This document shows positions 24,332-37,310 of a DNA stretch of 64,000 nt, in pieces (the first letter of the stretch is position 1; each line of letters opens with the position of its first letter). The notes beneath the pieces were generated by a model that saw nothing but the letters and a program-made list of their open reading frames with translations, was not told where the DNA came from and searched no databases. Position numbers and translations under genes: made by a program. Where the stretch lies: NCBI GenBank assembly GCA_013397075.1, contig VWZS01009792.1:186001-250000 (forward strand), given 5' to 3'. The stretch is from Rhabdornis inornatus (taxonomy: Eukaryota > Chordata > Aves > Passeriformes > Rhabdornithidae).

Positions 24332-27138
24332 CTGCCAAAAAAAAAAAAATTTAAAAAAAAATAATCATAAAAAAAAATTTAAAAGCCAAAACAAAACAGG
24401 AAAGACATTAAAATCATTCAAAACCTAAAAATAAAAACTAAGGGTAACATGGTGTTTATCTTGAGAATGACAAAGTGTTTATTGACACGATGCTTTGAAA
24501 GTTAGGGTTTTCCTTGCTTCAGACTAATACATTAAAAAAGGGGAAAAGGCAAATTACAAGAAACATCAAGCTTAAGCCAGTGTTCATATTGTTGTTTACA
24601 TATCACTTTTCTTGAATACCTGAGCATTACTGAATACAAGCAGGACCTAGTGGGATAAACATACACCCACACCTCAAAAAATCTGAAACTGCCTTATTCT
24701 TTCGGGCACTATTATTATAAAATACTCTTAGTTAAGTAAAATATTACTAATGTTGTTGTTATTTTTATTATGTGTCTAGATACACCTTTCAGGGCTACCT
24801 TCATGGGTGATATAAATCACACTGATGCTGATGGAGCCTATGCTGACTTCTGGCCTTAAGGATAGGACCCTAGGAGTCCTCCTTTAATCACAATAATGCA
24901 AAAGCTCCCAGAGTGGATAGCACTTGGGTTTAGACTCCCTCCTTCTAACAGTGCAGAGACAGATATGAAATCTGCAGTGTTCTGGACACCGGGAATCAAC
25001 CACAGGAACAGAGCAGGAAGCCAGAGAGTTGACACCTTTTCACGTCTCCAGTGTTTGTTGTAAGTCATGGCTTCATTGGTGCCTTAGTTTTGCAGTGAAT
25101 TTTGCAGTTATCCCTGAAAGCTGCACATCGGTCTCAAAGTGCCACAAACCGAACTCACTACAGATGAAATTAAAACAAAACTTTCCAGAAGTTCAGCTGA
25201 TGACCTCCAGCTACTGGTTGGTGTCCAAGAGAGAGGATGTGAACACAGGTAGACCCCCCCATAGGACACAGGGTGGACATCAGCTCACCAGCACCAACTG
25301 TTCTGCTGTGCTTTTTCTGTCCTTCACCTGTGTGTAGATTTCTTTCCTCTTCCAAATTCAAGAGAGCGGGAATGCATTTTTACCTTAGCTAACGAGAGAA
25401 ACCGAGGTGCAATTTTTCAGTCTTTCATTGTGAGGTGTCTTTGCAAAATAAATCACAGTGGTTTAAAATGCTAATATTGCTCTCATATTAGATCTCTTGT
25501 AGCAATAATAATTTGTTCACTTATAAGTAACGACACAAAAGCAACATGATGACTTTGATTTATGATCTGGGGCTTTCATCATGGAGACATCAAGATAAAT
25601 GGAAGATAATCTGTTCAGATAATTTCATTAATGGCAAACTCTAATCCTCTTTTCCTTAAAAGCACTCATTTCATAGAGTCTATTGTTAGGGAGAAGTCAT
25701 AAGTGCTTAAATAATAAATGCAGTAACTCTCTTTCATGGAGGAAAAAGCTCATGCAGTATCAGCTGGTGGTGAGACAGCTTTTAAATTTACAGTATTTTA
25801 TTTTGGCTTACCTAAACATTTAAATATGGAACTTTGTCTGCCTATCCAAACATTCTTTAATGTAGAAACCTGACAATCAGGTGATCTGTGCTTTGCCCCA
25901 ATCTATAAGCAAAGCTATCTATAAGAAAAGAATTCCCGCATGAATAAGAACCAAGAATATTATTGATTTCCCTGCTTAATGGGTTTTAGTGATGAAAAAT
26001 CATGTCACATCACAAATCAAAATGAATTGTGTAAAAAAATAAATTACAGGCTGCCTTTTAGTTGCAAATAATTTGCATGAAGTGCGCAGGAATACTTAAG
26101 AACAAAAAATATACATTTTAAAAATGCACTTCTAAAATGCATTACAGAAGAAAGACCTAAATTGTGTCTGATAAACTGTTTCCAGTTTATACAGAGGTAT
26201 GTAAAATACCTTAGAAATCTTTGCACAGTGAGATGTTATGAGGATTAACCTGGTGACAGAAGTACAGCAATTTGGGAGCTAAGTGTAAAACACTGCTGGT
26301 CAGATTCCTGCAATCTCAGTCCTGTTGAGAACTCTCTTTCCTGGGTGTAACTGCATTAATTTCAATAAAACTACTTGCACAGCATGTCACTTCTCAGCAT
26401 AAAGAATTTAGTCAAGGCATGGTCTAATCTCTGTGATTTTTCTTCAACTGCTTTGCCTTTCCCAAAGAACTGCAATGATTTAATCATGACTACCAATGCA
26501 CTTAAATTCAGAGTATAGTGTAATAGTGCAAAGACAAAAATTGGTGTGTGTTTACTGTGTCCATTGTGCTAATTGTTACTGTACCATAAAAATGTTTGGA
26601 AAGTTTCAGTAATAACATGGCTGCACATAATTAATAATAAAATAGTATGTGATATGATGACAGGCAACTTCTTGCTCTGTTTAAAAGAGTTCTGTAAAAT
26701 GCACCAAATTTGGATAAATTTTCTGTTAAAAAATGTCAATAAAGCCATGGCCAACCAGAGAAGCACTGTGCAGACCTCTTTCATGTGCTCCTGCCCATAT
26801 ATATCTGACCATTAAATATTCCCATGATATTGGTCTGGTACTCCAACTAGTTTAAAATGACTACAGAGTAAGACTAAGCAGCCTAGAATAATAGGCAGAT
26901 TCTTTTCCTGGGAATCACAGCACTAATATAATATTCCATGAATGATAAAGAAATATAATGATTAATATCGGAGCAATAATAAGGTATTCTACAGAAGACA
27001 AAGAGATATCATGATTAATTACATGGGTATGGATAAAGATCTTTCAGCTTTTGGAGAAGTAACATATAGGACAGGAAAAAGCAGCCTGTTCTTCCCAGCT
27101 GTTGATGAAAAAAGTAAACAATTTTCATGGCAACTCAC
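24332..27138 (-). other. Intron
   Basis: Non-coding. It begins with A- and T-rich runs beside the polypyrimidine tract (24332-24440) and includes a diverged old repeat (26300-26395). I see no other gene or structured RNA. Confidence 0.6.
26300..26395. repeat. Old repeat with GTGTAACTGCATTAATTTCA core
   Basis: Contains CAGATTCCTGCAATCTCAGT and GTGTAACTGCATTAATTTCA followed by ATAAAACTACTTGCACAGC. The pattern is that of the amniote repeat with a GTGTAACTGCATTGACTTCA-type core. It appears only as a degenerate copy. Confidence 0.4.
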
Positions 27139-27207
27139 CATTTCACTGTTACCAGGCACACCTGGATTGTGAACTCGTGGTGGGATCCATTGCTCATAGT
27201 TTATCAC
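27139..27207 (-). CDS. SAMSN1: Predicted long-form SAMSN1 exon 7
   Basis: A 69-nt exon encoding 23 residues, VINYEQWIPPRVHNPG onward, ending GNSEM. The acceptor is CTTCTCTTGCTCCCTAG, an excellent polypyrimidine tract, and the donor is ATG then GTGAGT. Both ends are phase 0. Proline and aromatic residues suggest an extended, possibly binding, segment, but I recognise no motif. Frame and phase fit the exons on both sides. Confidence 0.75.
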
Positions 27208-28389
27208 CTAGGGAGCAAGAGAAGTTTAAAAAAAAAAAAAGAATACAACATTCATACATAAGATGAATGAGCATATATAGCGTCATGTAATTAAACATAG
27301 ATAAGAGCTCAGCAGTTTTTCAGCCCAGTACTGAGTGGATATGAAAGTAAAAGACTGACATACACCAGCGGCCACCCATTCAAATTATTTTGGAATTGAG
27401 CTGTCTTGATTTCCTCAGTTATCTGGGACTCAGCAGCATCTTGGAGACATCACAGTGAAAGTGGTACCATGGCAGAGCTGTGCATTATAGTATGGGATCC
27501 TTGGATCTCATCCTAGATCTTGGCTTTCCATGCTCAATGAACAGGAAAGCCAGAGAAGACTCCCCTCAGCAGCAACCCCCAGCTGAGGAGCATCACTGGT
27601 GCAGCTCTAAAAAGGGTCTTGTTTAGTTCACCTCATTTTTCCTGGGATGTTGAGTACCAGGGGTGTGAGTTTGAACTGGATTAACAATGTGGAGAAAATG
27701 GGACAATCCTCAGAAGTAAGACAAGACTATTGACACTGCCCATCAGCCATTTGTTGGTCACTGTGTCCTCAGGAGAGGAACACCAGAGGAATGCACTTTC
27801 CTTGGGGCACTGCTGCAGTCCCTAGGGGGCAAGCCTGACAGTCCCTGCAGCTCAGCAGGAAAGTGATGAACACTGGCCTTTTTCCTTCATGAATATGAAT
27901 GACACGTTGAAGGCTGAATGCAACCTAAGAATTTACGTGAGAAATGAGGCATGAAACATTTTTGAAAATGTATTAGCCCAAAGACTGCGTTACTTGATAT
28001 TTTATGTCCTTCCCAATATGCTACAAAGGCTTCAAGCCATCAAGGGAGCCCTGCTAGACATGAGTAAATAAGAACAAAGGTATGAAAAATAAATGCAGAA
28101 AGTAAAGGCACTTTTTATGGTAAGGTTACAATTACTGCAGTGGTGCTCATGTTATATCCCTCAACCTGTACTTCTGTTTCAAGCCCCATTTTCCAGCACT
28201 TACAGAATGAATGGAATGAATGAATGTCAATTTAGGAAATGGAGAAGGATTAAAGCTTTTGTGAAGCACTCAGGGAAACTTATTTACTTTCTCTTTTCCT
28301 ATTTTTTTTTCCTTCAACAAGAGCAAAAAAAATCTAAGGTGTTCACCTGTGCTACTTACTCCTGCTTGTAAATTTTCCTCTTCCATGGC

Positions 28390-28660
28390 ACACAGAATCA
28401 CAAACTCCCACAGACTGGCTGAGGTAGGAATGCACTTTTGGGGATTGTCTAGTTTAGCTCCTTGCTCAGAACTGGTCACCAGAGCAAGTTGCATAAGTCC
28501 ATCTCCTGACAGGAATGTCTCCAAAGATGAACTTCTCATATCCTCTCTAGGAAGATTCATCAGTGTCTGACCACCTCTAACACTAGAAGAGTGCTTTCTT
28601 TATGTTAAGTGAAATGTCCTGTATCTCAGTTTGTGCCCATTGCTCCATCATATTCCTGGG
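28390..28660 (-). mobile_element. Diverged CR1 LINE 3' fragment
   Basis: Read on the plus strand, it starts with CACAGAATCACAAACTCCC and passes GGTCACCAGAGCAAGTTGCA, ATGTCTCCAAAGATGAAC and GTTTGTGCCCATTGCTCC. These are recognisable, mutated forms of the reverse complement of a CR1 3' end. The element therefore lies in minus orientation with its 3' end at the low coordinate. It is old and truncated and carries no intact frame. Confidence 0.6.
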
Positions 28661-30391
28661 AGTAGCAGCCTGTAATTCCCTGGACTTTCTGGGACAGCTC
28701 AGCTGTGTGAGCTATCTCACCCAGTTTTGTGATCCTGAGGCTGCAGTTGTGCAATTGCATGCAGGCTTCTAATTCCTCCTGTCTGTTCCCCATGCTGTGT
28801 GCATCAGCAGACAGGCACTTCATAAGGACACTCATTTGTACTGATTTTGCAGAAAAAGAGTTTCCTCCATAATGCTGTTCTCTCAGCATTTCCTTGTTTG
28901 TGTGCATAATGTAGCGCAGCAAATGAATACAGATATTATCAGATTATTTTGGAAGCTTAAAAGAGAATTCTATCAATGGTACCTTGATGATAATGAAAAC
29001 AAGAGGTAACAATCACTAAAATTCAAAATAATGACATTAAACCTGGATTTTTTAAAAAGCAAATGCAATACGTCTTAAACTGATACCAAAGTTTGGAGGG
29101 ACCCAAGTCTCTATAGTTCATCATTCATGCACCTGAAAAAAGCATCTTCAAATGCTTTGAGAAGTCAAAAAAATGACTTTGCTTCTAAAATGGGGCAAAT
29201 GTTTCATGGGGAAAAGTTTTAAGGGATTTTATGGGAAGCTATACTTAAAGCAAACATAGGCCTTATTTCCTTTTTCCCTCCGTAGTGTGTCATGAGGAAT
29301 GACCACTGGGATCTTTACCAGGAGCCAGTCCAAAAGCTGTCATGGCAGAATAGGGGCAGAGCCAGAGATCCCTCACACTAAGGGAAGAACTCTTGTAGGA
29401 AATCAAAGCATAATCTTTCTCTACAATGCTTGGAATATGAGAGAAAGAAATCAGAGAATGGGAGATGCAAAAGAAAGAGAGTCCTTTCCTTCTTTCTTTC
29501 CTCCTCAGGTACTCTTTTGTCAGGTGGGAGAGGAGATAATCATGGGAACAAACTAACAGTGCAGAGACAGATAAAACCCTGGGGGAAAGCAGGAGACACC
29601 TGGGACACATTGACTTTGCAGTCACCAGTTTCCAACATGATTTTCTGTCCCCTGATATGCAGATCATTTGACTTCTTTTTTTTACCCAGATCTCGACTTT
29701 GACCTACACTGGAGCTGAGCACTGCCTAAACATTGGGCCTTCACAGTTCTCTGTCTTATCTCAGATGCCTTGAGGGTGATGAATATACATTTTTTTTCTT
29801 GGTTTTAACCTAAACATCTAAAAGGACTCCTGACATTGTATAGAAACAACAGAGGCAGCTCAGCTCAGAGCTTTTTCTAAAGTTTAATCCTCACCTTGAA
29901 TTTAAAACTTTTCTGCAAAGGAAAATGTAATAGATTTTCAGCTTCTAAAGAATTTTATTTTATTAATTCCTCCTTTAGAACACACACATATAACAGGTGT
30001 GTTATACATTTTTAGTCCCAAACTGGGTACACTGTTATGTCCTGCGAAATCAGTAGAGCTAAGCTGGTTTGCCACAGATTGGAACTGGAGTAAAACATGA
30101 TCAGAGAAAACATTGGACTGGAAGTGAAATAAAACCCAAAGACCAGCCATTCCAACTCCAGAGCTACAAGTCTTTCTCCTCACCTCTGCTGTTCACCAGC
30201 TAATGGGTTGTTACCTACTTTTATGTTGGTGCTACCATTATGCAAAGCCAGGGGCCATAATTCATTAATTCCTCATGCCAGTGGGATGACTAATACAGAT
30301 TTAAGAAGAAGAGATATGGTATATGTTTATAGAAATTCAGAAAGCATTAGGATACATATGCCAATATGGATCATGCAAGACACACCTAAAC

Positions 30392-30427
30392 TTATTATAG
30401 ATCTTGCCATTATTATAGATCTTGCCA
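30392..30427. repeat. 18-bp perfect tandem duplication
   Basis: TTATTATAGATCTTGCCA occurs twice in a row without change. It lies about 270 bp downstream (in the transcript sense) of the exon at 30696-30763. Confidence 0.9.
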
Positions 30428-30695
30428 GACACAGCTCTAGCACATCAGTTTAGCAGAAATGTATTCACTCAGGGAAGGAAAAGGTTTTCTAGGCAATGAA
30501 ATCCATATGGCCTGCATAAAAAAAATCATGAACAACTTTGGAAGTCACCAGAGTCTTCTTTTAAAATCAGGTTCTAAAATACAGGGGCACGCTGAGTATG
30601 AAGTTTAGGCTAGGCAAATGCTGAATGGAAACAAGAAATGGAATTTTATTTGAATGAAAATTTAGATTCTGAAAAATAAAGAGTAGTTGTTTCAC

Positions 30696-30763
30696 CTGAC
30701 ATGTTGTTTCTTCTATCTTCTTTCCTTGGAGCAAATGTATTCCATCAGCAATAATATTATCTT
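30696..30763 (-). CDS. SAMSN1: Predicted long-form SAMSN1 exon 6
   Basis: A 68-nt exon. Its first two bases complete a lysine codon begun by the exon at 31612-31649; 22 codons follow, DNIIADGIHLLQGKKIEE then TTCQ. The acceptor is CATAATTCACAG and the donor CAG then GTGAAA, which is acceptable though not ideal. It exits in phase 0. I recognise no domain. The case for the exon rests on frame and phase agreement with neighbours. Confidence 0.65.
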
Positions 30764-31611
30764 CTGTGAATTATGACCAAAAAAGAGAAAACATGCTTTA
30801 AAATGTCCTGCTTTATGTTTTTATGAGGAATATAATTTGAATTGCACTTGATGGTTTTAGCTGACATTTTGACTCTCTGAAGTTAATCTTATATCATTTA
30901 AGCATACATTTTATCTTAAACTGCTTTGAAGTGAGACTGCAGAACAAATTGGCAAACTGACTCACAGAAAGAAAACTCATTCTTGCTTATTTCTTCTGTA
31001 CTCAGCACTCAGTTTACTAACCCAGAACCCCACTGTGACTTTCCTCTTGCCCTGCTAATTTACAGCAGCAAAGTCTAGAATATTCATATGGAAAATGAAG
31101 GGCAAAAATGATATTTTCAAATGAGATCTGTTTAGCTTAGATTAGATTAGAAATTGCTTTCAAAGGATGAACGTCCCCCCATCTCTTGCAATAAATGAAT
31201 GTTTGGATAGGAAGAGTATTAACCTTCACTACAACAATAGGTCAAACAGGTCTGAAAAAATTATTTTAAGCAAGCTTTCTTTGAAAGATCTACTTTTACT
31301 CCCAATCTTAAGGCAAAGCATCCACTACTGTACAACAGTAGGACACCCCTAGTGATTAGATTCCATCAGAATAGATATCAGGATCACTCAGATATTTTGC
31401 AGGGAGAAAAAAAAAAACATGAAGAAAAATATCTGCTAATCACACCACATTTTCTAAAGCCACTAGAAAACAGCAGGAATGTGTTGGGGTTTTTTTCTCA
31501 TTAATCGTAATTTGGCATCTTTATTGCTTCTGTGGAATACCTTACAGCATCAGTAGTTCTCCTGTTTGCAAAAGGACAGCTTATTTAAAATATAGATCCA
31601 CAAAAACTCAC
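30764..31611 (-). other. Intron
   Basis: An intron of about 850 bp between two small predicted exons. I see no repeat or other feature in it. Confidence 0.6.
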
Positions 31612-31649
31612 TGTAGGCAGGCGAGACTGATTGCATAGTATTCTCTACA
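31612..31649 (-). CDS. SAMSN1: Predicted long-form SAMSN1 exon 5 (38-nt small exon)
   Basis: A 38-nt exon: one base that completes a codon from the previous exon, twelve codons VENTMQSVSPAY, then one base. The acceptor is CTTTCTTTTCCTGTGAAG and the donor is ACA then GTGAGT, both good. It is too short to find by open-frame length, but it is the only piece I found that bridges phase 2 at 38596 to phase 1 at 30763. Without it the frame would hit a stop. Confidence 0.6.
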
Positions 31650-34600
31650 CTTCACAGGAAAAGAAAGAGTAATTCAGGGAATAATTCTGAGTGACTTCGA
31701 TTCTTTAGCTGTCACATGGAAAAAGTGTCTGAATGTGATCATTGAAATTTATATTCAAAGGGGCACATAAGATCCTGGTCCAGATTTTGTCTTAAGCACC
31801 TACAAATCTCCTTGAAGTCACTGAGGGCCTGGTGTCTGACAATCTGGTTGTTTATTTCATTATATAGCTAGCTGGACTTCCAGGAGCACCATAACTCATG
31901 TTAAGCAGTGCTCATGCAAACCCAGATTAACATCCCTGGGTTCTTTCTGGTCCTCAGGATAACTTGTTTTCATCTCCTGCAGGCATCTCTGTACACTTCA
32001 TCTCTACGCTCCCTGAGCTTAATCTGGAAATTAAATCTTGCAGTGTTCAGCTCTTTGCCCCAAAGTCCTCTTACAGTCTAATCCAAAATACTATTACTGA
32101 GGAGCTGTTTGCAGCTGAATCACAAACAATTGTGGGGAAACATATAATGCCCTTAATCTGAAAGACTACATACAGTGACACTGCTTTTGACCTAATATTG
32201 TTCAAACCCAAATTCAAACAGCAACTTATTAAAACAAACCTTAATGGTCCCCCCCACCACAATGTCTCTTAGCCAAAATAACCTGCATCCACAGTGCTTT
32301 TACATCTTGCTTAGATCAGCTCTCCAGCCCACTGAATTATGGAATAAAGTATTTGTGTAAAAAAACAACCAAACGAAAACAACCACATGAAAAAGATATA
32401 AATGAACTTCAAATAGAGCTGCAGTGTTCTTGTCTTCCTTGTTTGTCGACAGGTACCAGTCACCCTCCTGTGGAATGAATTAGGACCAGTGGAGAATTAC
32501 ATCCACTGGCTCTGAGAGGTGTCAGTTCTTTCCTGTTTGTCTCCATAATGTTTTGTGGAAGCCAAATGAATGTGACTTCCATAGTCAGCTCTTCAACAAT
32601 TATTCTCTAAGGCTGGGAGATCTCGTGCTGATGATCTGGGTTTGGCCTTGTGAGCAAAGGCAGGTGTTTCCACTATTGTGTCTGTGGGATAAACATGTGT
32701 TCACTGCGTTTTCATCCTGGAAAATTTGGGTTTGTAGATGTAATAATGCTCATGCTGTCATCCAGGGCTTCACCCAAAGGCTACCAGTGTCTGTGGATGT
32801 CTCTACAATTATTTAAAGAGATTTGAGACAGGTCTGTGGGTACAGCTCAGAAGTAAGCAGAGAAGTCTATGGTGACCACCATACATGGCTTTTAAAATTT
32901 AACAGAAATTCATTTTGTGCAATAGACTTGCAGCCCTTGAAGGATTATCTCTGCAAAGAGCCAAGTTTGATCAATAGTGACGAATTATCTTGATCAATAA
33001 TGATACACTGTGAATATCCTTGCAAAGGAGTGAAGGGGACTTCCCTTGAAATAATTTTACTGCAGTAGGGGAAAGGGAGATTTTTATTTAGCTGCCAGCT
33101 TTGCTTCCTGTTCCCTCTGGGCCCCTGCCCTTCAATTACAACACTTGTCAGCTTTTAAAATGTGCACTGCTTCTTTTGCATGCTTTGGATATTTAAAAGG
33201 GTAAAAAATGCCTGGAGTAGAAAAGACTTTGGAGGAAGGTCAAAAAGTTTTGCTTTCTCATTCAGCCTCTCCCCACTTCCAATCCAGCAACCTCTCATTG
33301 GAGTATCATTGGAAGAGAAGAATCATTCCAAAATGGTTTGGGTTAAAAGTAAGACTTGTCAGGAGAGATATGCCTAATATTTCTTTCACCTATCATTAGA
33401 ACCTGTTCTTTGCAAGCCAATGACACTTACTGAAGGTCCCTTTCCCCTCACTAGTTCAGTACAAGAATTCCTCTAAATCTTCCTGTCTCTCTGATTCTTG
33501 TTCAAGAAACCAAATTTGCCCATAGATGGCTAAATGCAATATGTATTGCAATTCCAGATCTGTTTCCAGACATTTAAGTGTTTAACTTTGAGTGGTGAAC
33601 TGAATGAAATTCAGAAGGAAAGCTGGCGCATGTCCTTTGCTTTCTTTGACATATGCAGGTAATAGTGGAATCTCCTATCAGTGGATGATCTCTAGACCAT
33701 TTGTGCAGGAAATCTTCCCACATTTTTTAGTTTAAATTGAGAACAAGACATACTTCCACTTTAATCTCACATGTCTTAGTTTCTGCTTCTGCTGAGACTT
33801 GTCTGGTTTGGTCTGATTAAGCAATAGTAAGAGATCTACCTTAACTTTGAAAAGTACAAATATAAATGCCATTCCTGGAAGCAACATCAAGCAGATTATC
33901 AAAGCATTTTGATTTTTAAAGTCCAGTTTGTCTTTAAATAGGTGAGGTGACTGCTCACTTGTTAATACTCAATGTTATTTTAATGAATTTATATTGGTAC
34001 ACTCTTAAGCAGTCTCATAAGGAACTTCCCATGCATTAACTGTAAGGTTGTTTAATAAAGTTAGTCAGAACAGGATTAGAAAGAGAATCAAACAAAGTAC
34101 ATGCATCTAAAATTTTGCCAACTCTCTTTTGCACCTGCCACAATAATTTTCTTCTGAGAAAAGTTGCACCCTTTCCCTGTTGGATGTTTGGAGCTCTGTA
34201 AAATATCCAGGAAACACAGATTACTATGGCTGGCAAGCCCTATACAACACAACTGTGGCAATTTACAATAGGGGAAGTCTCCTGTGGACTACAGAGTGAA
34301 TTAGTCATAGAGTGTGTTCTTAACTTCCCAGTTTTATGATGAGCTTTATTTTAACTGCTTTTGCCCCTCTTGGGGACAAAATAAATCCCTAAAAGACCTG
34401 ACAAATTATTTAGCTGGATTATTTGCGAAAATGAGAAATTTTCCTAGGTGCCCTTTTAAATACTTCGTTGAAAATGCAAAATCAGCTGAAATCTGTTTAG
34501 CAATTACCTTCAAGCTGGCAGTGCCTTCTTATGTAGGAATCATTCTCCGGCTTCCTGGAACCCTGCCAAAGTGTGCCATTCACATTTTTCCTGTCTAAAG

Positions 34601-34757
34601 TAAAAGCACAGAGAGGAGTCACCTGAATTCACAGCAAACCTGTGAAATATCAGGAAATTCTGTAAAAATGGCATCAGCAAATCAAACAAGATAGCAGACA
34701 CTGGAACATCTACTCAGTTTATGAAAGTGAACTGATGATTTTGAAATATAGGAATTT

Positions 34758-34787
34758 TGATGGATGGATAGGTGGGTGGATGGATAA
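34758..34787. repeat. (GGAT)n microsatellite
   Basis: A short run of GGAT-type units with some GGTG interruptions. Confidence 0.75.
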
Positions 34788-34953
34788 TATTTATTATGGT
34801 CAGACTTCAAGTTTTATCATCTTTTTCTGGGGTCTAATACCTCATTTAACACTGTTAACACATGATCAGGATGATTGTTATCTTAACCCTGGATTTAAGA
34901 CCTAGCATCCCATAGAACATCTATGCCTTTGTTTTGCTTCCAGGAATTGTAGT

Positions 34954-34996
34954 ATAATTATAATAATAATAATAATAGGTATTGGTATTGGTATTG
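34954..34996. repeat. Compound microsatellite (AAT)n then (GGTATT)n
   Basis: About seven AAT-type units are followed directly by three GGTATT units. Confidence 0.8.
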
Positions 34997-37259
34997 TTGT
35001 TTAAGTCTACCATTACTGAACTAGAGTGTTTGCAAGGAATATCATCAAAAATGCCCACAGCGATGCCCCATGGACTCCAAGGCTTGGACTGTCTCAGCCT
35101 GGATGGCTGAACTAGGCTGGCTTTGAGAAAGACATGGCCATTCTCCTTCTCCCTCAGTGAATTTCAAAGTGCTTGTGCTTCGCAACGTGTAGACAGCTAT
35201 TTGGGGTTTGTGCTTTCTGGGTTTGTTTGGTTTCATTTTGTTGAGTATAATTTAATGCTGGGTTTCACTCAGAAAATTTTCTTTGTGAAAGCTCTTGTTG
35301 ATCCTGTCAGGTGCTGGGAATTCATTACAGCCTGTTTGCTGTAGACCAGATGACACTGAATGCATGAAAGTGCTCCCAGTGCAGGGCTGCAGAGTGAAGC
35401 CTTAACACAGGGGAGCTTTCATCTATCTGAGACACGTTGTGAAATAAATCCACATCATTACAGCCACATACAATAGCCTTTATACTCAGCAAGCACTAGA
35501 TACAACAACTAAACCAGAACTCCAAAGAATAAATGAAAGCATGATAACAGGAAGCTCTCACTGAAAAAAAAAAATCCAGGAAATTTTACTTTTAAGAAGC
35601 TAATGATTTTTTCCTATAGAGTGTTTACAAGACAGAACCATTGAAACACAAGTGTAGATAACAATACACAGTGTCAGGATGGGTTTAATAAAACCCCTGA
35701 ATTTCCTTCTTGATGATCTTGTTCGTGAAAATTCTCACAAAATAGTTTAAAATGGGAAAGGGCAAGGGACCTGAATTTTCTTAGATCAGAGACATTTCAG
35801 TGTTTTATTGAAATGATTAAAAGAAACACTGACATGCTGAGTATTTCTAATGTTGTCCTATAACAGGTTCTTCATCTCAATGTGGTTTCTATATTTAACT
35901 AGTTTGTTTTCAATATCTACCTACAAAGTAGATATGTGTCTATAGAAAGCAGGGAAGAAGGGAGAATATATTGATAGCTTAATTCTATTTTCTCCTTTCC
36001 TCTGCATTTGCTCCAACAGCTGTAAAACAAATCAGACCCTTAATTAAAGTTGGTCCTCTGAGATTAGCAAGTAAACAGCAGATAATTTAAGCAGCTACTA
36101 ACCAAATGCTTCATTTTCAGACATGGACTTCTGGATGGATCTAAAAGAATTAAAAGAATTTACCATTAGCTGAAAGTCAGAATGAAAAAATTAAAGCATG
36201 TTTAGTGAAATATGGGTATTTTCAAACTAATTCTTCAAAGCAGGGCACAGGGATTATTCCCTGTTATTCCCACTGGCTTTAATTGGAGTTACTTGTCTCA
36301 TTCACCCAATCATCTACTCCCACACACAACAAATAGCTCTGAGAGTATCTGAGGTTCCCACACAAAGCTCTGAAAGTGTCTGGGGATCCATTCTGCAAAA
36401 ATATGTGACCCAAGTTTCTTTTTGAAATGAAGAATTAATGTTGGAATCTGGGGAAGAAGAGATACTTTCCTTTTGAACTGAAGTGTTCTGCAAGTTTTAG
36501 AATTACGGCCTTAATTTTGGTGACGCGATAACAGATTGAACCAAAGAGCTACATATGAACATACCATCTCCAGGACTCTGAGTGACATTTTATTGCCCCA
36601 GTAAACCTTGAGCTTTTTGCACATTTGCATCAAGGATTAGTCCTAATTCATGCTTCCGTCTGTGGTCAGTAGTTCATAGAGGACAACTTGAAGAATGGAC
36701 TAACTTAACAGAGAAAAAAAAATATCTTTGAATAAAGGTTAATTTGTTTCACTTTATCCATTAAAAACCCAAAAGAGGGTAGTTTATGAGCAGTGATTGT
36801 AGCAGGTGAGAGCAGGGACTGTCTAAGCTGTGACAATGATCAGCAGAAGGGAAAGAGCACAAAATTTAGGACCCCTCTCCCATCCTCAGTCATGTAGGTG
36901 CTGAAGGGTTTCCTGAGCAAGAGGCTGCAGCTAAACAGTTGTGGGTTTTTAAAGGAAGTGGTCTGTACCCACTAGTTCCTTTTAAATTTATTAGATTTTG
37001 TGATTCCAGAATTCCACAGTTTAATTCTTACTGCCTAGACAAGGAATACTTAGGTTATTTCTGCTACTCCATATAATTTGGTGCTTCCTTGTTGCCCTAT
37101 TGTAGGAAACAGAGAATGATTAATTCCTTGTTCACTTTGCCCATATCTACATGAAAGGTCAATGGGAAAATTTCCACATTATAACTGGGAGTGCCATGCC
37201 AGGATAGTGATGGCTGAACATGATAATTTTCATTACAAAATCCATTCATGTTTATTCAA

Positions 37260-37310
37260 ACTATTTTCTTCTAGCTCACTTTTTTTTTTACTATTTTCTT
37301 CTAGCTCACT
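37260..37310. repeat. Tandem duplication with a 30-bp period
   Basis: ACTATTTTCTTCTAGCTCAC recurs exactly at 37260 and 37290, separated by a T run. The copies carry no gene and probably arose by slippage at the T run. Confidence 0.85.

Larger units (their letters stand above)
27208..30695 (-). other. Intron with CR1 fragment
   Basis: Non-coding. It holds a minus-oriented diverged CR1 piece (28390-28660), an adjoining repeat-like stretch (28665-28860) and an 18-bp tandem duplication (30392-30427). No gene is visible. Confidence 0.6.

Noticed and set aside
23784..24428. Plus-strand open frame of 214 codons
   Set aside because: It runs antisense across the predicted exon at 24208-24331 and ends in a lysine- and asparagine-rich tail from an A-rich run. 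No known motif or splice context.
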